This document shows positions 10,680 to 24,558 of a stretch of 64,000 bases of DNA, piece by piece (within the stretch, counting starts at the first letter, position 1; every line of letters starts with the position of its first letter). The translations under genes and the position numbers were made by a program. The notes beneath the pieces were generated by a model. It was not told where the DNA came from. It did no database searches and worked only from the letters and a program-made list of their open reading frames with translations. The DNA comes from Diphasiastrum complanatum (taxonomy: Eukaryota; Streptophyta; Lycopodiopsida; Lycopodiales; Lycopodiaceae), in assembly GCA_029204225.1 (NCBI GenBank), contig CM055110.1:3228686-3292685 (forward strand), written 5' to 3'.

Positions 10680-13520
10680 TGAAATATCATCATCAACAAC
10701 AAATTACGAAAGCTTGTTAATGGAGTGAAAAATATTCTCATTGTGGATGAGCTTCTGGGCAGATATGATGGTGATGTCATCTATGAATTGCCAAACATTT
10801 CTGAAAAACATAGTTCAATGGAGGGAATGGAACAGAGCAAGGATGGCCACCCTGGGGTACGTTATGTAACAACCACTATTTTTGGTTTTGCTGGCGATTT
10901 TTGAAAGTCGTATTGTGGAGGCTCTTTCATATGCGAGAATGAATTGTGCAGCAATTTACAATCTTTTGGAAATGCAAACAGAACCAAATGGAGGGGAAGA
11001 TTGAGCGTCTTTTGTCCTCTTGGTACTGTGCAGAAACGTCATGGTGGATTTTCGTGTTATCATTGTAGTTTTAGACCAACATGTGTTGGGTCTTGTCCTG
11101 CCAAAGTATATTATGTTACACCACATGATGTTTGGTATCCAAGGCTCGCAACTCATTTAGGGTCACATTGTCATGAGGTGGCTGAAGGTGAATGTTTGCA
11201 TACATGGAGTATTGTCAGAAATCTGGTTGAAGATCAAGTTTCTCAATTGCTTGGTGTTGGACAAAAGAAAATTGAAAAAAAAGATTGCAAAGGAGTTGAT
11301 AATGAATCAGCTGCTCTCTGAAAATGGCTCTATGATCGAGATGTTAGATGCTGATAAATTTTTAGCTATGTTGGACCAATTACAACCCTTGACAAATCAA
11401 AGGTGGTATAGAAAATTTATCTACCTGGATTGTTTTCATTATCGATTTTTTTTTAACATACGTTCTACATGTTCAGTTGTGTGCTAATGAATGGTTCTTT
11501 CATTGGATAATGTCAGGTTGAGAAAGCGGATAGATGACTTCAAAACCAACAATCAACCCAACATGGATTCCGTGCATTCCATTCTGAAACTTAAAGAGAA
11601 GTGTCAGTATGACTATTTCCAAGGATTCTTGTTCCTTGGGCAGGTTTCAGATATCGATAATGAAAGATGTTTTATCTTCAAGATGTCTACTGTTGGGTCG
11701 ACTTCAGGTGTGACTATTGTCAAACAAATACAGAAGGGTGGTGGGCTGGAACACTCATGGATATGTTTTAGTCATGTTAAAAGAATACGTGGCTGGACTA
11801 CAATGGCAGCCCATGTTTATGATCCCAGATCTGTATATTCCATTGGACGATTTCTTTTCATATCATTCTAACCAATTGTTATCTGTCTAAGAATTGGAAC
11901 TTCCTTGTGTATTATACAAAGCTTGCAAACTGTAGCTATTTGTGAGATGAAGGTGGAAGACACAAAGGCACAAGTTAAGTTATGGAAAATGCTGAATGTT
12001 GTCATGCAAAAACATGGTTTGGAATCAGTACAATTTAGAGGACTTATGGCAGACGAAGCGGCCAATTGGGTGGCTGTCAGGAGGATATATGGTAGCGAAG
12101 ATAATGTGCCTATGGAGGGACGTGAGCGGTCTTTTCTTTTTCATTTTAAAGATAGTTTGAAGAAATATACAGACCAATGCATCATACAAGACAAATGAGG
12201 TAAACATATTTCTCTATGTGAGGATTGGAGACTAGTGGTGGACATGACTGATGCCAATGCAAAGTACAACAGAGTGAGAGCCCTCTGGCGATCAGGGGGT
12301 GCATATTCTAACCAAATACCAGCATTGAAAGCATGGTTATTTTGGTGGCACATAAGACATTCTCATTAGGAAACATACATGGATGCAGTGAGAGTGTGTA
12401 GAATTTTGCTATATGTTTTTATTTCATTGTTTGTAATTTTCTTTGAGGTCATTATTTGTGCTCCATTGATTGACAGGTGGTTGAGGACAATGATATTGTC
12501 CATATGCCCACGGTGAATTTGTCAGAGTCTCAGCATGGTAGTTGGCTTGCTGCTAAGGCCTATCGTTCACAATTGTCTCTCTACGATGCATGTGTGGGTG
12601 ATCTGGTCAACGCCATTTTGCAAAGTGCTTGATATGCTTCCTACACTAAAGGTCGACACATAGGAATAGGGCCTAGCCTTTACAAGTTGATCAGTAGAGT
12701 AATGTCCAATAAAGCATTTGCCATGCAAGGGCAACCATTTGTCAATCTTGTGCGTGATGCTGTTAATTTTGCATCATTGTCTTCTGGTTCTTCCACTCTA
12801 AGTGGCAATGAGAAGAGTGTTCCTAGAAAATGCCATGTGGCTGATTGGAGAAAGGATGATGTCAATGTCTCCCACAGGCCCGATATTGTGTATGTGAATG
12901 TGTCGAGACAAAGCACAACTCAATCTGAAGTGCCTCATCGTGAATGCATCATCAAACGACATATGCAACTTGCAAGTGCTATTGCAGAAAGAGAGATTCA
13001 CAAGACCATGTGGGCTATCTGACACTTACCAAGTGGCAGTAAAATAACTTGTATGGGCATGCTAGATGGTAGAAAGAAATGCAGTATTTTGTTGACAGCA
13101 CGGAAAGCTAAAGAAATCATTGTTGCTCCTAGTTTTTTTTGGTAGACATTAGTATAATAGTGGTGAAACAATGCGATATATGTGGTTCTGTCCTACTGAT
13201 ATCACTCATACGTGGCAGATGAATAAAAATATATTGATGGCACCCTCAAAAAGTGAAGGTAGATGGTGTGTAAGCATTGGAACATCCCTTAGCCAAGATG
13301 AGGTAGACATACTAAATAAGGGTGGCTACATCATGGTTGGAGTGCATGGAAGAACATGAAACTAGAACAACATGCCCATTTGATGGGCAACAAACAGGCC
13401 CACACATGGAAGAATTTGCAACTACTCTGCAAAAAGGAATAACCAGAAGAAGGCACTCAATTTGCTGCAAAGGAGAGAATTGCAAGAGTTATCGAAATGA
13501 GGGCATGCATTGGTAAGGAG
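10680..13520 (+). pseudogene. Mutator-like transposase gene remnant with Cys/His zinc module
   Basis: A spliced plus-strand coding series. The first exon ends ...EQSKDGHPG at a GTACGT donor (10857). The second starts after TGTGCAG (10951) with KWRGRLSVFCPLG, CYHCSFRPTCVGSCP and RLATHLGSHCHEV, a Cys/His array reminiscent of WRKY-GCM-type fingers. A frameshift in an A-run lies near 11280. The third exon begins after the ATGTCAG acceptor (about 11515). Then come TVAICEMKVEDTKAQ, MADEAANWVAVRRIYG (candidate second DDE Asp), FLFHF, a stop at 12196, ALWRSGGAYSNQIPALKAW and WLFWWHIRH. Weaker frames continue to about 13520. In Mutator-like transposases an Asp in a D-x-A context followed by a C/F-x-x-H region is typical; family membership is inferred. 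Several stops make this copy inactive. Confidence 0.42.
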
Positions 13521-13569
13521 GATGTGAAGGTTAAAAACTGAGAAGTTTCTTTTCATGTGCAGAGTTTTG
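13521..13569. other. Junction between Mutator-like remnant and antisense gag
   Basis: Short spacer with no recognisable feature; plus-strand coding signal fades before it and minus-strand gag begins after it. Confidence 0.3.
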
Positions 13570-14123
13570 CATTCAAAGATTTGCACTTTATATGAGAATT
13601 CCTTGAAGAGTCTCCAAATTGGGCAACTCCTCCTTTATGGCAAAGGATCTTCTTTTAAGCCATTAAGAATGACTTGTACTAGCTCATCTTGATTGATTGT
13701 GACAACAACACAAGCAAGCTCCCTATGAAGATCTTTTACTCTCAGAACATAATTTGATGCACTCTCCTCACTTCTTTGAAAACTTTGAAAAATTTGATTT
13801 CTAAGAGTGAGTATTCTAAAAGTGTTCTTAGCCTTATAGATGGACTTAAGTGCATCCCAAGCTTCTTTAGCAGTGGTGCAAGATCCTATTTCTCTTAGAA
13901 TCTCATTAGAGGCATTTATTTTAATGAAGTATAGAGCCATTCTAGCTCTCTTTCTGTACTTTGGTATTTCAAGCTGTGCTTGAGGCCCCTTCTCAATACC
14001 AAGTACTATTTCCATAATATCCTAGAGTATAAGAACTGACTCCATCCTAACCTTCCATATTGAATAATTGGAGGTACTTAGTCTTTCACTTGGTTTTAAG
14101 AGATATCCTCCTATAGGTGCCAT
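13570..14123 (-). pseudogene. Copia Gag fragment (family A, minus)
   Basis: Starting at an ATG whose A is base 14123, the frame reads APIGGYLLKPSERL, SNYSIWKVRMES, then a TAG near 14025, then the UBN2 Gag core to RELACVVVTINQDELVQVIL and GLKEDPLP before a stop at 13635. It lacks the zinc knuckle and everything downstream. The start codon sits exactly at the border of the plus-strand LTR at 14123, so its own leader and 5' LTR are missing on this side. Confidence 0.75.
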
Positions 14124-14771
14124 GTGAAAGATTCAACTAGTTTCATCACATTTTGCAATATTTCCATATTTGGCATATTGAGGCAAAACTTGTTTTAGAC
14201 TTAGAGGTTGACTTTTCAAAGTTCATTAGTCTAAATTTCATTTGAATAAACACTTTTTGAAAGTGTTGAAAAAATAGAATGCGAGTTTGAGTAGATTCAA
14301 TTTGAATAAGCTGGGTACATTGAATCTAGACCCAAAATTAGTGGGGTTAGCATTTTGGTGGGAAAGCCAAGTGGCCAAATCGGGTTTGGACCTGCTATAA
14401 AAGGATGTAACTCGTGGAGAGAGTGATCTTCTCTCTTCTCTATTTCATTTCATGCTTATACATGGTTCTCTTGGGTTCTACTATCCATTGGTGCACTATC
14501 TTGGTGATTGCTTGCAATTCTATGTGTAGAATGATCTATATTTGTTATTTTTGGATCCACACGTGTGAAATACAGTAGCTTGCTGGTTTTGTATGGACAG
14601 CAACAGTACATAATCATTTCATTCAAGTTTGATCAAGTTCTATTAGTGTTTGCATCTCAAATTGTGTGTAGATGCTGATTTTTCTACATTGGTGAGATTG
14701 GTAGTGTATTTCTCTTTCTAACCAAAGATCATTCAAGTAGATTGGATCTTAAGGATTTGAAATCTTTCACA
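14123..14771 (+). repeat. 649-bp Copia LTR with 11-bp inverted ends (family A)
   Basis: It starts TGTGAAAGATT and ends AATCTTTCACA, a perfect 11-bp terminal inverted repeat. A Met-tRNA primer-binding site follows directly at 14772. It is the 5' LTR of the plus-strand element whose gag starts at 15393; no matching 3' LTR occurs in the window. Confidence 0.85.
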
Positions 14772-14783
14772 TGGTATCAGAGC
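14772..14783 (+). promoter_or_regulatory. Primer-binding site (initiator Met-tRNA)
   Basis: TGGTATCAGAGC abuts the LTR end at 14771, as in the element at 231. Confidence 0.85.
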
Positions 14784-15392
14784 TTGTGTTTCAGGTTATG
14801 AAGGAGGAAATCAGATCTATCAATGATTTGGTGAAGATATCAAGTCTAGAGCATGCTAGAGAGGATTCTACACCAAAATCAGATTTTTTGCTTTTGTAGA
14901 TTGGATCTTTTTGTAGATCAAAACACTAAATAGGTCAATATACTTGTTAAATTCCGATTTTTGAATTCACATACTAGATTTGGCCTATTTTTGGATCATT
15001 GGTTCAGCCTAAGTGGTGGCTTATAGATTGCATATCAAATTTTCAGCATTTGCATGTAGATTTGGAATAGTCAATTTTTTGTGATTTTGTCAAAACCCTA
15101 ATTTTGATTGGATCTTTAGATAGTGAGGCTTCTGGACTTCATTTGAGTGTGTTTCAATCTTAGGAAGTGGCAAAAGTCATTAGATTGAGGATAGATCATA
15201 GGTTGGTCAAGATTCCATAATTCTATGTGTTGATTTGCTTGGATAAGTGCTAGAAGAGAATTTGTGAGATAGTTTCAAATCTTGCTGATTTCTTTTTAAA
15301 ACATTTGTTCTTGTTCAAATGAGTGCTTTGTGCATTGAAGCAGGTTGAGAGAGAAGATCAGGTCATTGCTACCTGACAACCTCAATTGAGTC
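14784..15392 (+). other. Untranslated leader of family A Copia
   Basis: Non-coding leader between primer site and gag. The same leader occurs broken at 1-230/4783-4955, which shows that those parts belong to a related element. Confidence 0.6.
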
Positions 15393-16499
15393 ATGTTGGA
15401 AGCCAATGATAGGCTTACCTCAAGTAACTATTCATTGTGGAAAGTGAGGATGGAGTCACTTCTTGAGATGAATGATGTTTTGGATATTGTTTTAGGCTTG
15501 GAGGAGAGACCAGCAACACAACAAGATCAACTGAGGTATGATAAGAGGGCCAAGAAGGCTCTACACATGATAAAGATGAATGTTACCAATGAACTTCTCA
15601 AGGAAGTTGGTAAGTGCACATCATCTTTGGAAGCTTGGAATTCATTGAAGAAGCTTTATGAATCCAAGTATACTTCTAGAGTGTTGACTCTAAGAAGGCA
15701 AATCTTTTCTTTTTTGCAAAAGAATGAAGAAAGTCCAAGTACTTTTGTTTTGAGAATGAAAGCATTGAATGATGAGTTATCTTGCATAGATGAAAGCATT
15801 AAGGAAGGAGAGCTTATTCAAGTGATTCTTAATGGCTTGTTGGATGCTCATACTAACATTGGTCAAAGTATTGCTATTTCAAAGACTTTGCCAAGTTTGA
15901 TGGATCTTCAAGAGATCTTGATCAATGAGGAATATAGGCTTCAAGCAAGAGGTGGATCTACATCGACACTTCAAGAGGATGCTAAGTTCACAAAGGGCAA
16001 ATTCAAGGGCAAAACCAAAAGCAAGTGGTCTAAAGGGCAAGATCAAATGGATGCTTCTTCAAGTGGCAAAAAGAAAGACAGATCAAATCTCGAGTGCTTT
16101 TATTGTGTCATCAAAGGACACTTTGCAAGTGAGTGCTACAAGAAGAAGTGAGATCAAGGAGACAAGCAAGGTAATCTTGCTCTTGATGAGGATGGTTTGG
16201 ATGTTCAAGATGAAAATGATGATGCTTTTGTGATGTCTTCATGTATGCTTGCTAATGATGGAGATCTAGATCCTTGGTGGATGGATAGTGGAGCAAGTTT
16301 ACACATGACCTTTCACAAAGAGTACTTCACTTCTTTGTTGGCATATGGAGATGAAAAGAGAGTGATCTACAAGGCCAATGATGGTGCGCTATTTCAAGTC
16401 ATCTTGAGTACGAAAGGTTTTGTGAAAAAGATGACAAAGTGTTCACTGAAGGTTCTAGTCCATTTCAGGCACTTCCAAAAATGCGACACTACTTCGTGA
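15393..16499 (+). pseudogene. Copia Gag-protease fragment (family A)
   Basis: The 252-codon frame at 15393-16151 is an intact UBN2-type Gag (ANDRLTSSNYSLWKVRMESL at the N-terminus) ending with a zinc knuckle CFYCVIKGHFASEC. A TGA at 16149 separates it from a shifted frame with the protease motif WWMDSGASLHM near 16276-16310. Coding similarity stops near 16480, inside the protease region, so integrase and RT are absent. This is a truncated autonomous-type element or another Gag-only derivative; the missing 3' end prevents a decision. Confidence 0.8.
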
Positions 16500-18047
<1,548 letters not shown>

Positions 18048-18927
18048 TGTCGAAAAATGGTAGGGCGCGTGAGCGGTAGCGGAAGCTCGAGGATTGTGTG
18101 CGTGTAGGAACGGAAACGCAACAGTTAGCAGCAGAATTATTCAAGTAGAAGAATTCATACAAAATGCACAAATGAACGACGCAATAGTGAGACAAAAATT
18201 GCACTCTGATAAAAATATCAACTATGAGTACAATAGTTTGAAGTAATAACTTTAGCTTGCTGAGCGTGATAACGCTGACTACAGATAAAAAACTCTGATT
18301 GAAAGAGAATTTCAATTAACTATTACATAGCTTGAATAAGCTAATATATAGATTCACAAGTGTCAATGAAAAAATATCTTACAAGCCTTTAATGCTATTT
18401 ATGTCAGTCTTTGCATATATACAAAGTTGGCAATCGCCAACTGCCTTTGGGATATTTGGTTGTCCAATTGTTTTTAGGATTGCTGATAAGTTGGCGACGT
18501 CGATCAGCCAATGTAGCAAAACGCAAAAAAGCCAAAAACCCCAAAGGTGCCCTTAGACTGAAGGCAATGAAGAAGGCGAAGGTGCCTTAGATTTAAAGAT
18601 AGCAAAAAGGCCAAAAAGGAGAAGGTGCCTTAAAAATGATTTCTAAGTCTGGCCACTTGGCCAGTGTGTCGCATTTTTTGTCAAGGAGCAAAAAAGATGA
18701 AAAAAGAGAAGGTGTCTTAAAAATGATTTCTAAGGCATTCTGACCATTTGGCCAGTGTGTTGCATTTTTCACTAAGGAGTTTTCGTCGTCTTAAAATGAT
18801 TTCTAAGGCACAAGAAATCTCAAGGGAAAAAAAATGTGAAGGCCCAAAAATATGTTGTCGGCCTTCAATTTTTAGGATGCCCATTACTTGAACGATTTGT
18901 TTAAGGCTAAGCATAAGAAATCTAACA
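18048..18927 (-). repeat. Family B Copia 3' LTR (minus)
   Basis: 880 bp, TGTCGAAAAATGG...AAATCTAACA on the plus strand. The bases after it, CTCCCCCTTAATG, are the reverse complement of a polypurine tract, so on the minus strand it is the 3' LTR of the pol gene at 18935-21890. Confidence 0.85.
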
Positions 18928-18934
18928 CTCCCCC

Positions 18935-21890
18935 TTAATGTGGATCTTGAAAAAATTTGATCTTCAGATTTAACATATCGTTAAATCTGAGATGTTGCTC
19001 CTTTGATAGAGCCTTTGTGAAGTAATCTGCTGCCATGTAAGTTGTTCTGCAGAAAATCGATTCTATTTCCTTAATATGCACTTTCTCTCTAAGGTAATGA
19101 TACCTGATTTCTATATGTTTGCTTTGAGAGTGAAATCTCGGATTGAGAAAAAGCGCTATTGTTCTTTGATTGTCACAATAGATTGTTGTAGGAAGTATTT
19201 GTGTAAGATTGAGATCTACAAGCAGTTGTTTGAGCCATATCGCCTCTTTGGTTGCATTTGTGGCAGCTATGTATTCAAATTCCGTTGATAATAATGCAAC
19301 TGAGGTCTGCTTCCAATTGTTCCATGAGATTGGGCCTTGGTTGTATAAGAATACAGATCTAGAAGTTGATTTTCTAGTGTCGACATCTCCTGCCCAATCC
19401 GCATCTATGTAGGCTTCAAGGATGTTGGCAATTTGGCTGCCTCCATAGTAGATGCTGAGAATTTTTGTTGTTTGGATGTACTTCATGACCTTTGTTAGTG
19501 CTTTCCAATGAGCTACACCTGGATTTGACAGGAATTGGCTGAGTGTACTGACCGAATATGCAAGGTCTGGTCGTGTGCAGATCATTGCATACATTAGTGA
19601 GCCGATGATGGATTGAAATGGGTAGTGCTTCATCTCCTCCTTTTCTGCCTCAATTTGAGGAGACTGTTCCTTTGATAGCTTTAGTCCAGGGTCGAGTGGA
19701 AAGAGATTGGGTTTGTAGTCGGCCATTCTATACTTTTCCAGCACGTTGTTGAGATATTGTTGCTGACTGATAAAGATCAGTATGTTGGGTTGATCTCGTT
19801 GAATTTGGATTCTAAGACAATAGTGAGCTGGACCCATGTCAGTCATCTTGTATTTCTGGGCCAGCATGCATTTTGTATCATTCATCAGATTTTGATTATT
19901 ATGAATAAGAGTGTATCATCTACGTAGAGAGTGATGATGATGAATTAATCTGATACAGACTTGAAATAGACATTCGAGTCTGTTGAGTTTGGAATGAAAC
20001 CATTTTCTATCAGAAATGCGTTGATCTTCTGGAACCAGGCTCTGGGTGACCGTTTCAGCCCATAGAGCACCTTGTGGATTTTGCATATAAGGTGTTGTTG
20101 CTTGCTGTTGAGTTCATATCCCTCTGGTTGCGACATGTAGATTTTCTCTTCGATGGTTCCATTGAGAAAGCGATCCGGACATCCATTTGATGGACTTCAA
20201 GGTATGTTGCGGTTACAAAGGAGAGGAATAGGCAGATCGATGCATGTTTGATGACTGGACTAAAGATTTCTGCGTAATCCAGATTTGGAATCTGAGAAAA
20301 GCCTTTGGTGACTAGTCTGGCCTTGTAACGATTTAGCCTTCCTTCAGCATCATACTTTGTCTTAAAAATCCATTTGTATGGAATTGGTTTTTGGTCCTTT
20401 GGCAGCTCAGTGAGTGTCCATGATTGATTCTCCATAAGAGAATCAAATTCGATGTCCATTGCTGCTTTCCACTGGTAAGCATCAAGAGTAGACATCGTCT
20501 CAACAATTATGTTTGGTTCCTGCATGAAGTAGCAGAGCCAGATCATCCGTAAATCTGGATGGAGGCTATCTGGACCTGTTCGACCTTCTGGATTGAACTT
20601 CGGTTCTCTGATGTGAATTGTCTTGTTGAGGTTCTAACTCATCATTTGAGTCACCATCGAGATTCTACAATTGACTCTCTAGATCAAAATTGACTAGTTG
20701 TTCGATCCATGAGTCGAAATTATCAACAGCTTTTCCTGTGTGGTTGATGAACTGGTCTTTCACAAAAATGACATATCTACAAGTACAATATCCAAATTGT
20801 AGAGGTTGTATGCCTTGTGGTTTGGGGAATAGCCGATGAAAATCATTTTTCTGCCCTTTTCATCTAGCTTTCTTCTTAGATCCTCAGGGATCTGAGCAAA
20901 AGCGATGCATCCAAACACTCAAATATGTTTGAGTGATGGTTTTGATCATGTCCACACCTCATAGGGTGTCTTTCCATTCAAGGTTTTGGTAATGGATCGA
21001 TTCTTCAAATAGGCAATTGTAGTAATAGCTTCTGTCCAGAATTTCTTTGGAAGAGAGGCATGGACCATCATGCTCTTGGCACTTTCGATGAGTGTCCGGT
21101 TCTTCCACTCAACTACACCATCGGTCTGAGGTGAGTAGCTGGTTGTATATTCTTGAAGTATCTCGTTGGCCTTGTAGAACTCCTTGAAATCTGTGGAGAT
21201 GTACTCTCCCCTTCCATCTGTGCATAGAGCCTTGATCTTCCTTTAGGTCTAGTTTTCTGCAGATGCCTTGAACTGCTTGAAGAACTTGAATGCTTCGAAT
21301 TTGTTCTTTATATAGTAGATTGCAGTCCTTCGAGAGAAGTCATTGATGAAAGTTAGAAAATAGAGAACTCCCCCTGTGGAAGCAGTCTGCATCGGACCAC
21401 AAATGTCGCTGTGTACAAGGCCAAGCAAACCCTTGGATGTGTGAACTGAGTCTGAGCTGAAGGGACTCCTTGTATGCTTGCTGATATTATAGCTTTTGCA
21501 TGGAGAAGTTGGCTTGTTGACTGAAGGTAGGTCTTGTACTAGACTCTGAGTTGACATTTGCTGAATACTGTTGTAGTTAAGATGGCCAAGTCTGAAATGC
21601 CACAACATATTAGTGGGTATGTGAAGATCTTGACTGCTAGAAGAATAACAATGTCTGAGCTTGTACAGATAGCCACTTCTCCTTCTATAGGCTAGAACAT
21701 TCTGGGATTTGTCAAGAATTGTGCAGCCTTCTGTATCAAATTTGACCCTCCGACCTAAATCGGTGATTTTGCTAACTGAGAGTAGATTCTTGGTCAAATT
21801 TGGAACGTGGAGAACGTTGGACAACAACTTGACTTCACCTCTTTTAAATTCAACCCTGACTATTCCTTCACTTTTGATTGACCAATTCTA
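18935..21890 (-). pseudogene. Copia pol: integrase, RT and RNase H (family B)
   Basis: On the minus strand, 21880-21249 carries the end of the protease region (NVLHVPNLTKNLLSVSKITD), GAG-pre-integrase (WHFRLGHLNYNSIQQM) and the integrase start with Asp residues in VHSDICGPMQ and FINDFSRR. The second zinc Cys of the integrase finger is lost (CKSYNISKH). 21248-20560 continues the integrase (CTDGRGEY, SYSPQTDGVVEWKNR) with stops. 20546-19945 is RT (FKTKYDAEGRLNRYKARLV). The LYVDD active site lies near 19915, next to frameshifts. 19885-18935 is an unbroken 316-codon RT end plus RNase H (YIDADWAGD, STEFEYIA, YCDNQRTIALF). It is not functional as a whole. Upstream gag is of another family. Confidence 0.85.
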
Positions 21891-23143
21891 GATCCTCTAG
21901 CAATAACTTCATTTTCTCTTGAGATTATACACTTGTCAACTTGAAACTTGACATCCAATCCATATCAAACAACTGTCCTACACTAATGAGATTCTTAGTC
22001 AATCTAGGTACATACAATACATCATGTAAGCAAAAAGATTTTGATGATGATGCATGTAATGGAATGCTACTATTCCTTCAATCCTACACTCTACATCATT
22101 AGCAGTATAGATTGACCTTTTTGCACCTAGATATGGCATGAGATTAGTGAAAGAGTTCCTAGAACTAGACATGTGGGAACTAGCCCCACTATCTATCCAC
22201 CAGACTTCTTTATTCTTAAAAGGAAAAGATGAAAAAGTAGACATCATTAATGAATCCTCTCTTTCACTCTCTACACCCTCACACTCATCCTCATTAGTAA
22301 GGTTAACTTGCTTAGATTGGTTCTTCTTCTTGAAACAGTTTGATGCATAATGTCCTTTCTTTCCATAGAGAAAACACTTGATCTTTGACAACTTCTTCTT
22401 GCCACTGGATGTTGCACCTTGTGAGGATTGATCCTCACCACCTTCTTTGGCTTTGTCCTTCTTGAAGAGTTGTTGTCCTTTGCCCTTGCCTCTTGATTTG
22501 TCTCTAATGAAGAGTGCTTTGTCATCTCCACCATCTTTCAATGAAAGTCTGTTGATCCTCAGCATCTTGCTCTCTTGCCTGCTTTCTTCAGCAATGAGAA
22601 CACCTTGCAGTGTCTCCAAGGATGGAAGATCCTCTCTAACAGCATAAGTCTGCACAATATTGTCATACTCATCTCTAAGTCCATTTAGGACTACTTGAAC
22701 AAGTTCATGTTCTTAAGAGCATCACTAATACCAGCTAACTCTTGATGAAGATCCTTAACTCTCATGACATATGATGAAGCACTCTGATTTACTCTTTGAT
22801 AACTTAGAAATATTTGATTTCTAAGTGTAAGCAATCTAGAAGTATTTTTGATTTCATAGATTGTTTTTAGAGTATCCCAAGCTTTCTTGGCAGTGGTGCA
22901 TGTACTGATCTCTCTTAATACTTCATTGGTAACATTCATTTTTATAAAATGAAGGGCAATTCTGGTTCTTTTGTGGAATGCTACAGCTTCATTAGGTGCA
23001 GCAGGTTCTTCTTCAGCTCCACTCACAATATCCATTACATCCTGTAGAATTAACAATGATTCCATTTTAATCTTCCACATTGCATAATTGGAAGATGTTA
23101 ATCTCTCATTGTGCTCTAAGAAATGTGAACCAGATGAAGACAT
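21891..23143 (-). pseudogene. Copia Gag-protease (family A) joined to family B pol
   Basis: Starts at the ATG at 23143 (MSSSGSHFLEHNERLTSSNY). The Gag core runs to about 22691, a frameshift follows, then 22655-21999 continues Gag, a knuckle (CFLYGKKGHYASNC, one Cys changed to Leu-Tyr context) and the protease WWIDSGASSHM. The protease and following region decay at 22060-21900, reaching LTKNLISVGQL-like sequence, after which family B sequence starts again at the equivalent region. This Gag resembles those at 1719, 14123 and 15393, not family B Gags at 54203 and 62539. Confidence 0.75.
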
Positions 23144-23915
23144 TTTCTTGGTGAGAAATTCTAGTAATGATAAAAAATGGAGTTGAAAGGATGTTGCTTG
23201 CTATCTCAATCTAGGATCTAACATAGATGTTGATCCACCCTATGAAATCTAACAACATATGTGAGAACAAAATCTCAATACAGAAAATCAATCTATCTTG
23301 AATTTGGATCTTGCTTCAGTCACAAAAGAAGAAGCACATGCAAGCAAGAAGTCTATCTCTCCCACGAGTTTCAATGTCCTGATAAACTCTCTAGGAACTT
23401 ACTTTCAACTCAAACACAGTAATATGTGTGAAATGAAAAGTAAGACCTCAGAACACTCACTTCTATCCAATCCTACTTGATTGACAGTGAAAATTGATGA
23501 AAATGGTGAAAAAGATAGATCTGTGCTCACTTTGGCATATCCCACGAGTTGAGTACCCTCTCAAACTCTCTGATTGCCTAAAACTCTTTTAAAAACAAAT
23601 CAAATTGATCTAGAAACAAGAGCAACACATTCTACTCTCCAATACCTATCCAACAAGCTATAGAACATCAAATCTGGATCATTCCTTGAGAAGTAGCACT
23701 AATTAATGAGGGCTGATTTCACACGTGTGAGCTCTCTATCCGTACAGTGCTCCTCTGGATCAGATAAGCCTTGATTTGATCCACTTATGATCCACAGATT
23801 GCTTGTTTCTCAGCGAGTTTGAATCCTTCTCCAAAATTTGAGTTCTTGCAAGCAAAAACACTGATGATATGATGTATACACCCTCACTTCTTCAAAGCAT
23901 GAAGCTTTGATACCA
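23144..23915 (-). other. Untranslated leader and primer-binding site (minus)
   Basis: Non-coding leader of the minus-strand family A element. TTTGATACCA at about 23907-23915 is the reverse complement of the primer-binding site TGGTATCAAA, one base changed from the usual TGGTATCAGA. Confidence 0.65.
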
Positions 23916-23997
23916 TGTGAAGTTTTTAGCACATGTGAACTTCACCACACACCCTACAAGATCTTACTGAGGTGTTGTGATTGCACAAGAGTGATCA
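23916..23997 (-). repeat. Truncated family A 5' LTR (minus)
   Basis: TGTGAAGTTTTTAGCAC follows the primer site directly, giving the LTR border. Only about 80 bp remain before plus-strand RNase H coding sequence starts near 23998. Confidence 0.55.
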
Positions 23998-24545
23998 AAG
24001 AACAATATGCTTGAAAAATTTAAGGCAAGAGCACGATGGCATACATCTGATGAAAAAATCTAACTCTCCACTGGATATTCTGATGCAAGCTGGGGAGGAG
24101 ATGCAGACCATTGTAGTTCCACATCTGCATTTACATTCTTCTTCAATGGCGGTCCTATTTCGTGGAACAGTCATAAGCAAACCTCTATCGCACTTTCTTC
24201 TACTGAAGCAGAATACATCGATGCTTCTCAGCCTATTAAGGAGGCGTTTTGGTTGAGAAATTTGCTATCAGACATCAATATGTATCAGCACAGCCCTACA
24301 ATTTTGTTTTGCGATAACCAAAGTGCTATTGCCTTATCGGCCAACCCTAGATTTCATTCTAGGAGTAAGCACATTGAGATAATATATCACTACATCAAGG
24401 GCAAGGTTCTCGACAGATAGGTGAGCTCAACATACTATAGAACGCAGACATGGTTGCAGACATTTTTACGAAAGCACTCAGTGTTAATGCACACAACCAA
24501 TTTTGGGCATTGCTCAATCTAAAGATCAAGGCATTCATGTATCCA
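23998..24545 (+). pseudogene. Copia RNase H fragment (plus)
   Basis: The plus strand reads YSDASWGGDADHCSSTSAF, GGPISWNSHKQTSIALSSTE, AEYIDASQPIKEAFWLRNLL, LFCDNQSAIALSANPRFHSR, then frameshifts. The first two acidic motifs and CDNQSA of Copia RNase H are present. RT is missing. It directly precedes the plus-strand LTR at 24559. Confidence 0.8.
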
Positions 24546-24558
24546 AATTAAGGAAGGG

